NCBI GenBank assembly: GCA_002633025.1
Contig: NMRB01000356.1
Location: 243,916-307,915 of the forward strand
From: Notospermus geniculatus
Taxonomy: Eukaryota > Nemertea > Pilidiophora > Heteronemertea > Lineidae
DNA: 64,000 nt
Reading direction: 5' to 3'
Shown piece by piece: positions 33,456-45,166 of this stretch (positions within the stretch are counted from its first letter, which is position 1; each line of letters opens with the position of its first letter). The translations under genes were made by a program, and so were the position numbers. Below the pieces are notes generated by a model. The model saw only the letters and a program-made list of their open reading frames with translations, searched no databases and was not told the DNA's origin.

Positions 33456-36400
33456 ATGGCAACTCAAAACGACTGTTCTGCACATGAACGCACGGTGCCG
33501 AAGATTACCACCCAGAGCATTCACAAGGCACTGACGGTGGCAGCTAGTGAAATCACCCGACATTATTCTTCATCATCGGTTGGCCGATCTCCGAGCTATG
33601 CCTATGGTCCTTCCAATGTCTTCAAGTCAAAACACCAAATGAACCAGAAATCGGGTTCTGATATGAATTCATCTCATCACGGGGCCGTTGAGCAGAGCCC
33701 TCGCTTGGGCAGTAAAGTTGACGCGGTACAAACGACGAAAGCGAGCGCCTTGAACGCCACCGGAAAACTGGAGGAACAGATCACGAACGAAAAATTACGA
33801 AATCTGCAACGTCGCTTCCAGGAGGCAGACGAGGACTGCGGAGGAGGGTTGGATATCGATGAATTCAGGAATGCTATGCAGCAGTTGATGCCAGGCGTAG
33901 ATGCGCATGAACTGGAGATCATTTTCATGAAGGTTGACACGAATTGCGACGGAACTGTCGACTGGGATGAATATCTTTCGTACATGTTGCTCGAGTACAA
34001 AGAGAAAGACCTGATGACGTCGATGTTGACGGATAAACCGTTTCCGAAACCACTGCGAGAAATACCTAGCAATCATCGCGACGACATCAGTCGAATCACC
34101 TTCCTCCCGACATTGCAGAACAAACACGGCAACCGCAGCGACAAGGTGGATTATCTTCACGGACGCTACATCACGATCAGTCGGGACGGCGTGGTCAACT
34201 TCTGGTCGCTTGAGATGAACCATCTGAAAACCAATATATGTACGCTCGATTATGCCAAAGAAAAAACAATGTGGGTGACATACCTTGTGTGTTTGCCCAA
34301 CGTGAGCATGATAGCAATCGCGTCGACCGACAGGGACATCAGCCTTTATGACATCAGCGCCAACAAATTTGATCGGAGCTTTCGGATCAGCGGTCTGGAC
34401 CACTGTGCGCTGAACATGGATTACTGGTTCGACAATCAGAATCTAAATAATGCTGTGCTAATATGGGGAGATGCAGGAGGTACTGTCTCTGCTATCGAGT
34501 TCAAGGAATGTTTGAGTAGTGGAGGACTGTTCGGGAACTACGCTGGCAAGAAGGGTCCACTTGGTTTACGGATTCCCTTTCCCGAACTGTTGAAGGGCGA
34601 CGTAAAGGGAGTCGTGGCCCATAAGTTGACCGCTCTGCACGATGATTGGATTTCCCAGGTCCGATTCTTTCCTACTCTTGATTGCTTCATTTCGTGTTGT
34701 GTCTCTGGGACGACGGCAATGTACGTGGGTGACCTTGAACGGAAGAAGGTGACGTCCTACTTTGTAAACAGGAAAGGTATCCTCTGCTTTGACTATGATA
34801 AAGTCAGCAATATCATTGTTACCGGCGGTATGGACCATCTTGTCCGGGTATGGAATCCGTACGTCAACAGCAAAGCAATAGTAGTGTTCAAGGGACACAA
34901 CAAGGCTGTGGAACACGTCCTCATCAATCCACACAACGAACAAGTCATCAGTATTGCCAAGGACAAGACGATACGCGTGTATAACCTGTCCGATCAAAGC
35001 TGTGCACAGAATATACCCGGGAACAAGATCACGATGGGACCTCATCCCATAACGGCCGTGTTTCTGAACCCACGGTTGCAGTGTCTCATCCTCGGGACAA
35101 ACCAGTTGGCCGTCTTCGAACGAAAGGAAGAGGAAAGACAACAAGAGGTCAAGTCCCACAACGCACCAATCACAGGGGCGCTTTACAACAAGCTTTTCAA
35201 CGAAGTTGTGATTGCCTGTCATGAGTCGACTGTCAGCGTTTGGGATCTGAACACAGGCGAGAAGCTCATCCAGTATACGAACGCGCATAAGATCATCGAG
35301 AAAGGCGAAGAGAAGGGTATTGAGATCACGGCCATGGTGTTTGATCCGACTGGAAGAAGGCTTATTACCGGTGCCCGTGATGGAACCGTAAAGGTATGGA
35401 ACTTCAACAACGGTGCCTGCCTACGTGAGTTCGAAACCGTCGGGAATTGTGAGATCACAGGCCTGGTATGTCCCAGGCAGCAGATTATGATCACTGGATG
35501 GAATAGACGAGTGACGTCGTATATTGATGTGAAGGACATGGAGGACGAGGAACCGAAGATATGGGATGTGAAACACCACGATGACATTCTGTCATTAGCG
35601 TACAATGGTTCCAGTAGCATTGCCACGGGGTCGTACGACGGTGATGTCATTATCTGGTCGCTGGAAACCGGTCATATCTTCTGTCGTTTAAACCCACACG
35701 AGAGTGCACGTCCGCAAACTGCCGTCAGGCCGATTACTAGTAAACAAGATCAAGGACCACCGACTAGGTTCTCGATGTTGTCTCGGGAAAGGGAAGGACT
35801 CTCTTCGGGGACGACCAGTAGCAATCAGCTGACGCCCACGAGAACAGACCCAGTTGAGGACAGGTCATACCGGTCAGTTAAGGAGTGGATTAATGAGAAA
35901 AGTCAGAAACGGAAAAAGCTACCGGTGTCGTCACTCCAGAACGGCAGTCCAGTCAAACTACCGGACTTGGGCAACAAAAATGGGAACTTAGTGAACGGCG
36001 TAGACGGTCAGCATCCTGCGTACGTGGACTCGACGGGCTCCCTGGAAAGTTGCAAATCTCGGGATGGTGTCAATACGAACATGAGCGACACGGCGGTGCC
36101 TGCAGCATCTAGGAGTGAACAGGGTTCCCCAGTTTCTGGCTCTACCAACCACACTGTGGACGAAGATGAAGACAGGTCCTTCTCTATTGACAATGTGCTG
36201 TTCCTGACCAGACGGGAAGTTGGGAAGGAAACGGCAACCTTGGTAACAGGTGGTGGAGAAGGGTGGGTACGAGCGTGGTCTATTCACCACAAAGGTGGTT
36301 TGCTTGGACAGTTCGTCGCGATACACAAACCTGGTGAATGCGTAACCGCGATGTTCGTAGACGCCAAAAATGAATTCCTTGTGACTGGAGACTCTGCCGG

Positions 36401-37106
36401 ATACGTGAAAGTCTGGGACATAAGCGATTACTGTATCTCTGAAGAACAGTTCGAGAAACTCTTCCCCGGCGACAGCAAGAAACTGAAAGAGGACAGACAG
36501 GCAAGATTCCCGTACTATAAGTTCGCTAAACTGACAAAAGATATTGGGAACAGGAATATCCCATTGGACGAACTTCCGACTCCAAGTAAAAACAGTGATC
36601 CTTCGAGGACAATGAAGGTGCCAGTCCTACTTAGTTCCTTTCGTGCTCATTTGAAGTCTATATCGAGTCTTGATTTCATCGAAGACAAGGAGATGATGAT
36701 ATCCGGCAGCTCTGATTGTTCTGTCCGCCTTTGGACTTTGTGCGGAAGGTACATCGGGACTTTTGGACAGAAAAAAATGTGGGACATCAAACGCTTAGTG
36801 TCCCCGAATGAGCTCCCCTATCAGGCACCGGCGGACGTCAAGAAAGTTGCCTCCGCCGCAACATTACAAGTTATGCGGAGCGGACAGAAGCAAAGATGGA
36901 AGATAGCACGGAACATGATCTTAGTCTGGTTGATGAAGGCCAAGCAGAAGGCGCAGAAATACCACACAGACATCGTACATGACGTCGCCCAAAAGGAGGA
37001 TTCATCGGTCAGTAGCGGTGAGAGCATCTTGGGGAAGTACTACAAGCCAAAGGTTCGACACAAGATTGCCCCCACACTGCCGCCGATCAAGCACTTGCAA
37101 GATCAG
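33456..37106 (+). CDS. EF-hand and WD40 repeat protein (WDR49/WDR64-like), main exon
   Basis: The 1217 codons of the main exon start at ATG 33456 (context accaATGG) and run to an intron donor CAG|GTAGGAAC at 37106, phase 0. Residues 1-110 are Ser/Thr-rich. Two EF-hand loops follow: residues 125-136 (DEDCGGGLDIDE) and 161-172 (DTNCDGTVDWDE, all calcium positions kept). WD40 blades fill ~200-780, with units such as GMDHLVRVWN, ARDGTVKVWNF and SYDGDVIIWSLETG. A disordered Ser/Pro linker covers ~780-910. Further blades follow to ~1130 (GEGWVRAWSI, SAGYVKVWDI, SSDCSVRLWTL). This layout is that of the WDR49/WDR64/EFCAB8/Drosophila WDY family, usually linked to cilia or testis. The exact orthology is open. 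A 3.6-kb single exon is unusual for the family. Confidence 0.9.
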
Positions 37107-37153
37107 GTAGGAACTGTTGTCCGTTTTGGCGAGGTGCAGCTGGCTAATGCCAT

Positions 37154-38212
37154 CTTGACACTTGCACGATTTTGTCCCCGCAATGTGTCGTGGCAAGGCG
37201 TGTCATTTCGGTGAAGCCGTGTTTACGCCATGTTCGCATAAGTTACGCACTGTCTGCGCAATGCTCGGCGACTTGTTTACGCTTAGGTTAAGTATTGTCC
37301 GCGCATTGTTCACGTCTACCCCGTACCGCACTGTTAGAAATAACAGAAGATTTTACAGAAAATCTGTGCAGCAGAGTCCCCAGGACGGTTCTGTAAAATT
37401 ACAGACCTGATCTGTAAAATTACAAACTTAAATAAATGTCAACAGAGATTTGACTGGAGGCTGACCAAATTATATTTTCATACTGCCCTCAGAAGGCATC
37501 ATTATGGGATGTCCAATGGAGTCCAACCAATACAGGAAAACATGAATCATACCATTAAAAAATTATGTAAATTTACAGAAAGTGCTGGGGACTCTGCTGC
37601 AGGGAATTTCTGTAAAATTACTGCAGAATTACTACTGTAAATTTAATAATTTCTAACAGTGCGCATTGTCCCACAGTGTCACGCACGACACGCATAGTTC
37701 CCGCTGTCTTTCCGCATCGCCCAGAGGACTTCGCGCATTGACACGCACCTTCGGCAGTGTTCACGCCGAGTTCGCGCACTGTTCACGCATGGTTCACGCA
37801 CATGGCACGATCATTGATGGTGCCGAATTTGTGAACATTTCAAAATTCTCTCTACGATGGCACGCACCCCCGCACCCTTCACACACTCCTCACGCTCGTT
37901 CCCGAAGACTTTAAAGGAGTTACGCCGAAGTTGTAAACAAGCTGGTTTGTTTACAAACATGGTCGGCAAACTAGTTTTATTCCTTCGTGAAGGTGGCAGC
38001 ACCAGTGGCGCCCCGTGATCGTTAGACTGGTGCCCGGTCGGAACTCACGATATTCATGTCAGTACAAATCACCGACAATAGGTGGCAGCACCGCAGGGGT
38101 CGCGTGGATAGAGAACCAGTGAGTGAGTGTTTACAACTTATACGTCCAGCTCCTTTAATCATTGGCACGCCGAAGTGCGCATACTGCGGGAACGAAAATC
38201 GTGCAAGTGTCA
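37154..38212. mobile_element. MITE with degenerate 'ttcacgc' core inside the WD40 gene intron
   Basis: Inverted ends TGACACTTGCACGATTTT (left) and its complement near 38190-38212. The interior repeats words such as 'gcgcattgttcacgc' and 'cgcactgttcacgc' dozens of times. A second MITE (37329-37661) is inserted in it. Confidence 0.7.
37329..37661. mobile_element. Nested MITE, ends TGTTAGAAAT
   Basis: Inverted ends CTGTTAGAAAT / ATTTCTAACAG, with an interior rich in ctgtaaaattaca. It interrupts the tandem core of the element at 37154-38212, so it is the younger insertion. Confidence 0.7.
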
Positions 38213-38437
38213 GGGTGGGACCTCGCACGCGATGGTTGCCTGCGACGTCGTGGTCGCCAGCCTCGTCGGTGGTCGCACGATTTTGGTCTCAGGTGTGCGC
38301 CATGCTTAACTTGCATTCTACTACACCCTTGCTGATAAGTTTGGGATATTCTGTGAATTTTAATTCATTTCAAATTTCTGTAAAACCGCGTTTTTTACAA
38401 AAAACATGCGCATTATCGTTGTCGGAAAAACGGATGA

Positions 38438-38590
38438 ATAGGGAGGTTTCGAAATCAAACGATAAACGTAAACGTTAACGACAACTTTATTTTTGTACCG
38501 AAAATGCAATGCAAAATCTGGTTAATGTGAAGTATGAAAAATAACGTTGTCGTAAAGTTTTGGTTTATCGTTTGATTTCGAAACCTCCCC
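38438..38590. mobile_element. Short palindromic MITE, ends GGGAGGTTTCGAAATCAAAC
   Basis: About 50-bp arms, nearly perfect, with a ~50-nt loop. It lies in the intron of the WD40 gene. Confidence 0.8.
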
Positions 38591-39170
38591 AATGTCTACC
38601 TAGCGAATGTCGGAAGGTTGGAGAAGGCTATAGAAAACACTAGAAGGCTAGCTCGCCTCATTATAAAGGAATCAAACATGAACGATGTCTCTCACTGCCT
38701 GAATTCTGGCTTTACGTAATTGGCAGGAGCTTCAACTTTTTTATGGTAGTGGGGTACATGAATTCTGTCAACTTGATGCCTTGAATTCCATTTCTGAGGG
38801 TAACAGAGCTATTTCCAACACAATTAGTGTTCCATGTGCAAATGTAGGCCTACGTTAGCCTATTCAAAAGTACAGATAACCCTGCGCTCACTTCGTTCGT
38901 GGGGTTCTCATTAATTCAGTCCTATTGTATCATAAGATCAATAGGAGCAGTCAGCCGCGCATATTGCCAACAGATGGCAGCAAAGTCTTAGCGGACCAAT
39001 GTACAGGAAAATCTACGTGATTGCTGCTCGATCGATAATGACTGGGTCCGCTAGATGCATTGAATTGGGCTGTAGTGACACCTAGTGGTCAACTCGCTGA
39101 CAGTTCCTATTGGTCGGAATTCAACAAGATTTGCAGTAAACATGCAGAAGGGTCTTGCCTATAAAACCTA

Positions 39171-39415
39171 GCGTCCACTAGGGCGCGGACAAGACGCGGA
39201 ATGCAAATTTAGTGAATCCGCATTCATTCGGCAACCACTCCGCATATTCTTGAAAGGTTCCGTTCACTGTCTTTATCATTCCGGAACAGTTCCCGGCATT
39301 TCTGCACGTTCGGGAAAGGGTAAAACGACCAATAGGACTTGATGCGGAAGCAATGCCGAAATGGCAAATTTGCTTCCCGAACCCTTCCTAATGTTGTCGG
39401 CGCTCTAGTGGACGC
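39171..39415. mobile_element. MITE, ends GCGTCCACTAGGGCGCGGAC
   Basis: Inverted ends of 22 bp with two mismatches. The interior has inverted 'ccgaatg' and 'gttcccgg' words. It lies in the WD40 gene intron, 156 bp before exon 2. Confidence 0.8.
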
Positions 39416-39571
39416 CACCCATAATATGGAAGAGTCAGAATGGAAATCTGTTGAGGTTTAAAGGGATACTGTCACATTTCATTTAACATGCTAAAATGCT
39501 AAATTTGTAAGTTGGACCTTGCTTTATGTTTGATTCATTTGTGGTCTCATGTAGAGATATTTTTTCTTCAG

Positions 39572-39706
39572 GTTATAGTCTATTCGAGTCTGCCCTTCAA
39601 TGATCTGGCCCCAGTCGAGGAGTGCGAAGCATCCGAGGAGCTTAAAGAAATACAAGCACGTTACAATTTGAATTCGTCGCAAGATGCTGGCAAGTTCGGA
39701 CAGAAG
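39572..39706 (+). CDS. WD40 gene exon 2 (WDR49/WDR64-like)
   Basis: A 135-nt exon of 45 codons, acceptor ttttttcttcag at 39571 and donor AAG|GTATGC at 39707, phase 0 on both sides. It matches the phase-0 end of the main exon. The translation begins VIVYSSLPFNDLAPVEECEA and continues into an acidic helix (EELKEIQARYN). The motif VYSSLPFNDL resembles the segment following the last WD blade in this family. Later exons, if any, are not seen before 41500. They may be missing, or lie beyond the Helentron. Confidence 0.75.
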
Positions 39707-40318
39707 GTATGCGTCATTTGGTGTTTCAAAATTTCACGCATCAGTCCCAATGAAGAACCCGCGTGCCGTTTATCCCGACAGGTCGGCGCAGCGATTTATG
39801 TGTTGACGTTGCGTCATGAAAAAATCAGCTGTACATTTTTCTAGAGGAAAAATAAGATAAAGACGTTGCCTTTATCGCCTTCCTACCTCTTTATCTTAAG
39901 GGGAAAAAGCAAAGAAATCAGTGCAGAAATTTTCATCCGCGACAAGATGGGGTAAATTTTAATGTCATGCAACCGAACAATAGGGTTTATTTCACGCCCG
40001 AAGTTAATGGAAATGACTGGAAATCACGTTGAAAACAGAAACTTCGGTCACAACGATCGCAGCGCCACGTCGTGACCTTAGTTCATCCGGTTCCTCATTG
40101 ATCGTATCGAATTAAAATTCACTTTGAAATACATGTACGGTAAATAATGGTACCGGTAATGGTCATGATTGATATTAGCGAGGTTAAGCACCTTTCCGAC
40201 TCCCACTTCGGCTTCAACTACATACCAGAATAAATTGCAGTCCGCTGTAGACATCCTTGATAAAAACGAGTTGATAGACGTTTGCAAATCGTAAAATGCC
40301 ATACTTCGTGGCAGAATT

Positions 40319-40500
40319 AAAGCCCTGTATCCACTAGTCGGGTTACCGCTGCGGTTTGCCGCGCCGGGATTTTTTCACAGGGTTTTGGATAATCCTTCGA
40401 TGGTTTAACAATTCATGGCGTGTTAATTATCCCAATGCCTGTGAAAATCGCTCCCGCGCCGCAAACCGCATCTGAAACCGTTGTAGTGGATACAGGCCTT
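40319..40500. mobile_element. Palindromic MITE, ends AAAGCCCTGTATCCACTAGT
   Basis: The arms run AAAGCCCTGTATCCACTA inward to a 'cacagggttttggataatcc' core. The core is shared with 31841-32023 and, in reverse, with the adjacent 40501-40678. Confidence 0.8.
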
Positions 40501-40678
40501 AAGGCCTGCTTCCACTAGACCGGTTATCGCTGCGGGTTTGCGGCGCCGGGGCGGTTTTCAGAGGCATAGGGACAATAAACGCGCCATGATGTAATGTTAA
40601 ATCATCGAAGGATTATCCAAAACCCTGTGAAATCGCAAACGCAATGCGGGAAACCCGGTCTAGTGGAAACAGGCCTTA
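40501..40678. mobile_element. Palindromic MITE, ends AAGGCCTGCTTCCACTAGAC
   Basis: It lies directly against the element at 40319-40500. The core words appear in opposite orientation, so the pair looks like two related insertions head to head. Confidence 0.8.
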
Positions 40679-41449
40679 ATTTTGACTCGTAATCGGAAGT
40701 GCACATAAATCGCAAAAATATTTTAGGGTGGTATTTTAGAACGTTCCTTAATGTTAAGGCGGGGGGCTACCTATGCCGACTTTATTGACGCTCTTCGAAA
40801 ACAAGCGTCCTAACATATTCATGACAAAAAGTAACTAATTGATGTCAACAAAATGTTTTAGCTACAACCTTTATGCTCCCGTTCTGTGAAAGAATTGTTC
40901 ATTTTGACCAATTATAGTCCGGGGGCTAGGTGGCCTCACCTTGCACCCCCCCTTAAAATTGACGAAACAACATGCATGATGTAGTATTCTACCTATATTT
41001 ACAATTTTTGGACGTTAACAGTGAAATAATAGGGACGAAATGTCCTTGCTGGGCAGTTGAACATAGCTGTGACACTAAATTTCTGTGACGTCATTTTGGG
41101 GGTAGGGGAAATTCAAATTGCTGTAACTCAGCAACCCTTAAGGGTATGAAACTCAAATACCCTTTAAAATAAAGGTCTTGAAGCGTGCTTTCAGATGATA
41201 TATACGATATGCAAATTGAATCCAAATCTAGGTCACCAGAGGTCAAAAGGTCACGAAAATACGGCTCTGCTGAAAATCTGACATGTGGGCATTGATATGG
41301 TCAATATGGCTTGAAATTCCACATTAACTCCTGTTAAACCCATTTAAAATGTAGTTTAGGCATACCTCTTGTATATTCCATCCAACAATGTTCAAGGATT
41401 ATGCAGATGGAGGATGCAGTGACAAACGAAACATGGTCTAATTTCAAAT

Positions 41450-41965
41450 ATGCCCCAAAATCAGTTATCCAGAGATGAGAAGGACAAAAACGAACATAAG
41501 TTCCACCAAACCGTCACAGTTATCACTTTTTATTTTGGTTACAGCACTATTGATAAGGTACATCCTTCAATATGCAAAGTAGGTCATCGGAAGCCATTTT
41601 TGGTCAATAATTCAATAATGCCCATACAGAGTGACACATACTTTACGGTCCAAGCGTCCAGGCTATGGAATCGTTTGAGCCCCGAGCTGAGAAGGGCCGG
41701 GAGTGTCGAGGCCTTCAGACGCGGTCTGAAAACTCACATTTTCGTTTCATTTTTGGTTTCGGCACACCGCATTAGAGCAGTTTTGAACTGGATTCTGCGA
41801 TTTATAAATGCTAATTTATTATTTATTATACTGTACGGTATGTCAAATGACGAAGAAATGCCAGCTCAGTTACTTTCACCGCAATGTTTGATACTGAGGG
41901 CCAATGCACCGCTCTCTTTGGTACATTGGCTGGTCCTTGTGACCAATGATTCACTTGTCCTCTAA
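41450..41965 (+). pseudogene. LINE (non-LTR retrotransposon) 3' ORF fragment
   Basis: The open frame contains SDTYFTVQASRLWNRLSPEL followed by RRAGSVEAFRRGLKTHIFVS. This is the typical last segment of many LINE reverse-transcriptase proteins (xFSVxAPRLWNxLPxxIR...FKxxLKTHLF). Only this C-terminal ~70-residue region is recognisable, at about 41560-41770. The fingers and palm (YADD box) and the endonuclease are absent. It is a 5'-truncated dead copy, as is usual for LINEs. Confidence 0.75.
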
Positions 41966-42684
41966 TATCTAACACAGGGAAAAAAACTGACATGCGAAAT
42001 GATGGAGTGTAGTGTGATGGGAATCAACATCCTAAAAATGCAAGTCCACCAAACAATAGCCCGCCATTGTAAGGTTATATCCGAATGGTCATTGTCTCCT
42101 TAGCCGTATTATTCTCATCCCTCACTGAAGAATAGGACCGGTGTCGTAGAATTTTATGCCCCCCCCCCTCCGATATGAGATGCCCCGCATCTGATATCGG
42201 GGGCATTACATTCTATGACACCTGACTTTGATTCAAGTGTTATGTAAAGTTGTCTGTATAAAGAAGGAAGGTCTGTTATTAATAAATGTGTGTTTAGGCT
42301 TAAAGAAAGAAGTTTTTATAAACTATGGCTTTTGAATTTATAATGAGTAGGCCTTTTTGGAATGAAGAGATTAAGAGACAAGCCTGGCGGCGTAAAAAGG
42401 TTCACGTGGGAGAGGGTGTTGCAGTAAAAGTGTCATTGTGATATGACAAGTGGGAGGGGGTGGAGGAATTAGCCAATGTATTTGTGTAACAACTGCAACA
42501 GGAAAAGCTTGGGGGAGTGTTCGTTGAGGAAAGGGAGAAAGAAGTGAATAAAAATGTGATTCATTAGAAGAATATATTTATTGAGCAAATGTTAATGTAA
42601 GAATAGAAATATGTACGGTAACTAGTGTCGTTGATAATGTGTTTACAATATGAAGACGAGGGAAATCCCTGAGTGGGTTTTGAG

Positions 42685-44940
42685 AGTACATTAATACACA
42701 ATTGTCACATCATGAATAAGCAGATGCGGCCCTGATTATAAAATATGAGATCAGAATATAATGGAACAGTCATATTGGATGCATACAGCAATATCTCAGC
42801 ATTGAACATTTTAATACACAATTGTCACATTGTTAAGAGCAGAATATTATGGAACAGTCATATTTGAGGCTTACAGCAACTTCTCAGCATTGATCACATT
42901 AATACACAATTGTCGCATTGTATGAATGAGACGTGGCACCAATTAGGCCTACCGTATATTAGTAAATATGACACCCGAATATAAATCAACAGCCAGATTT
43001 GATGCATTCACCAATATCTCAGCATTGAACACGTTAATACACGGATGTGGCCCTGATTGTCAAATATGAGAGCAGAATATAATGCAAGAGTCATATTTGG
43101 TCCATACGCCAATATGACAGCATTGAACACGTTAGGAATACACAATTTGCACAACGTGCAGAATCAGATGCGGCATGGATTATAAAATGAAATATAACAT
43201 CAGGATACCGGTATAATGCAACAGACGAATATGCATACAGAAATATATAAGCATTGAAGTGGCAGTAGATTTGATGCATGCAGCAATATCTCAGCAGTGA
43301 AGACCTTAATGCACAAGTGTAACATTGTTAAGATCAGAATAATGCAACAGTCATAAGTGATGCATACACGAACAACACAGGTGTGAACACCTAATATACA
43401 ATTGTCAGATCGTCCAGAATGCGATGTGGCACACAGTATAAAATATGAGATCCGAATATAATGCAGCAGTCAGATTTGATGCATAATTACAGCAACATCT
43501 CAGCATTGAACATTTTAATACACAATTGTCACATTGTTAGGATTCAAAGATTATGCAGCAGTCATATTTGAGGCTTACAGCAATATTCCAGCATTGAACA
43601 CATTAATACACAATTGTCACATTGTAGAATGAGATGTGGCATAGATTATAAAATATCAGATCTGAATATAATTCAAGAGCCAGATTTGATGCATACATCA
43701 ATGTGTCAGCATTGAACACGTTAATACACAGTGGTGACATTGTTCAGAATCAGATGTGGCACTGATTGTAAAATATGAGAGCAGAATATAATGCAAGAGT
43801 CATATTAGGCATGTTAGGTGCATATATCAATATGACATCATGCAGAATCAGATGCGGCATGGATTGTAACATTGTTGGGATCAGAATATAATGCAATAGT
43901 CATAAGTGATGCGTAGGCCTACACCAATATCACAGGTGTGAACACCTTAATACACAATTTTCGAATAGTTCAGAAGGCCCTGTGGCACTACACCAATAAG
44001 TCAGCAGTGAAGACGTCAATACACAATTGTCACATTGTACATAATCGGATGTGGCGCTGATTGTAAAATATGAAATGAGAATATAATGCAACAGTCAGAT
44101 TTGATGCATACAGGAATACATATCTCAGCAGTGAACACCTTAATACACAATTGTCACATCGTTCAGAATGAGTTGGGTAGGCCAACAACTGATTATAAAA
44201 TGTGAAATCAGAATATAATTTAACAGTCAGATTTGGTGCATACACCAATATCCCAGCATTGAACACCTTAATACACAATGGACACATTATTCGGAATTAG
44301 ATGCAATACAAATTGATAAAAGATGATATATGAATATAATCCAACAGTCAGATTTGATGCGTATACACGTACAATATAAACATTGAACAGTTTAATACAC
44401 AATTGTCACATTTTTCACAATTAGATGTGGCAGTGATTATAAAATATGAAATTAGAATAATGGAACAGTCATATTGGATGTGTACCGGTACACCAATATG
44501 TCAGTATTGAAGACCGTACACACAATTGTCACATCAGTCACAATTAGATGTGGAAGTGATTATAAAGTATGACAGGTGAATATAATGCAACTTTCAGATA
44601 TGCATATATCAAGACCTGAACACCTTATGACACAAAAGAAGAATTTTCAAATCATTCAGAATCGGATGTGGCACTGTTTATAAAATGAGATCAGAATATT
44701 GATATAATGGAACAGTCAGATTTGGTACATACACCAATATCTCAGCATTGCACACATTAATACGTTTGTCACATTGTCGACAGACAGATGTGGCACCAAT
44801 AATAAAATATATGAAATAGGAATATAACGCAAGTTAATGCATACCGGTACGTGGACATTTGAGCATTGAGCACCTAAATACAGAATTGTCATATTCTGCA
44901 GAAACAGACGTGGCACTGGTTATAAAATATAGACATCGAA
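42685..44940. repeat. Satellite of ~19 units of ~120 bp at the 3' end of the Helentron
   Basis: Each unit carries ttaatacacaattgtcacat, then cagaatcagatgtggcactg, tataaaatatgagatcagaa, tataatgcaacagtcagatt and caccaatatctcagcattga. I count about 19 starts, at roughly 42696, 42812, 42900, 43030, 43137, 43306, 43393, 43518, 43605, 43725, 43951, 44018, 44141, 44270, 44394, 44518, 44630, 44758 and 44877. Divergence and unit-length changes are moderate. Its location just after the RPA-like gene fits the minisatellite often found in Helentrons and their non-autonomous derivatives (HINEs). There is no gene in it. Confidence 0.9.
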
Positions 44941-45166
44941 AAAGTATGTAACATGAGACAGTACAGAAATGAGAAACCGAGTAACATTAGGTGTTGTTGT
45001 ACATAATTTTGGAGCCTTGTGAACCTACAATGTGCAATTAGAACACATAGGCAGGAGACAATACTGAAATTGGCAAGTACAACTGCTGGTCACTATGAAA
45101 TTGATAGAGAGTTGTGAGTGGCTGAAGTATCATACGGAGATGTACGAATTGGTACATGAATACAGT

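Noticed and set aside
33677-36504. Long minus-strand open frames opposite the WD40 exon (up to 240 codons)
   Set aside because: They are antisense shadows of a strongly coding plus-strand exon, with no domain of their own.
37107-37214. Reading the WD40 protein through to a stop at 37214
   Set aside because: A consensus donor at 37106/37107 and a phase-matched second exon with family-like sequence make splicing the better model. The extra 35 residues overlap a MITE end.
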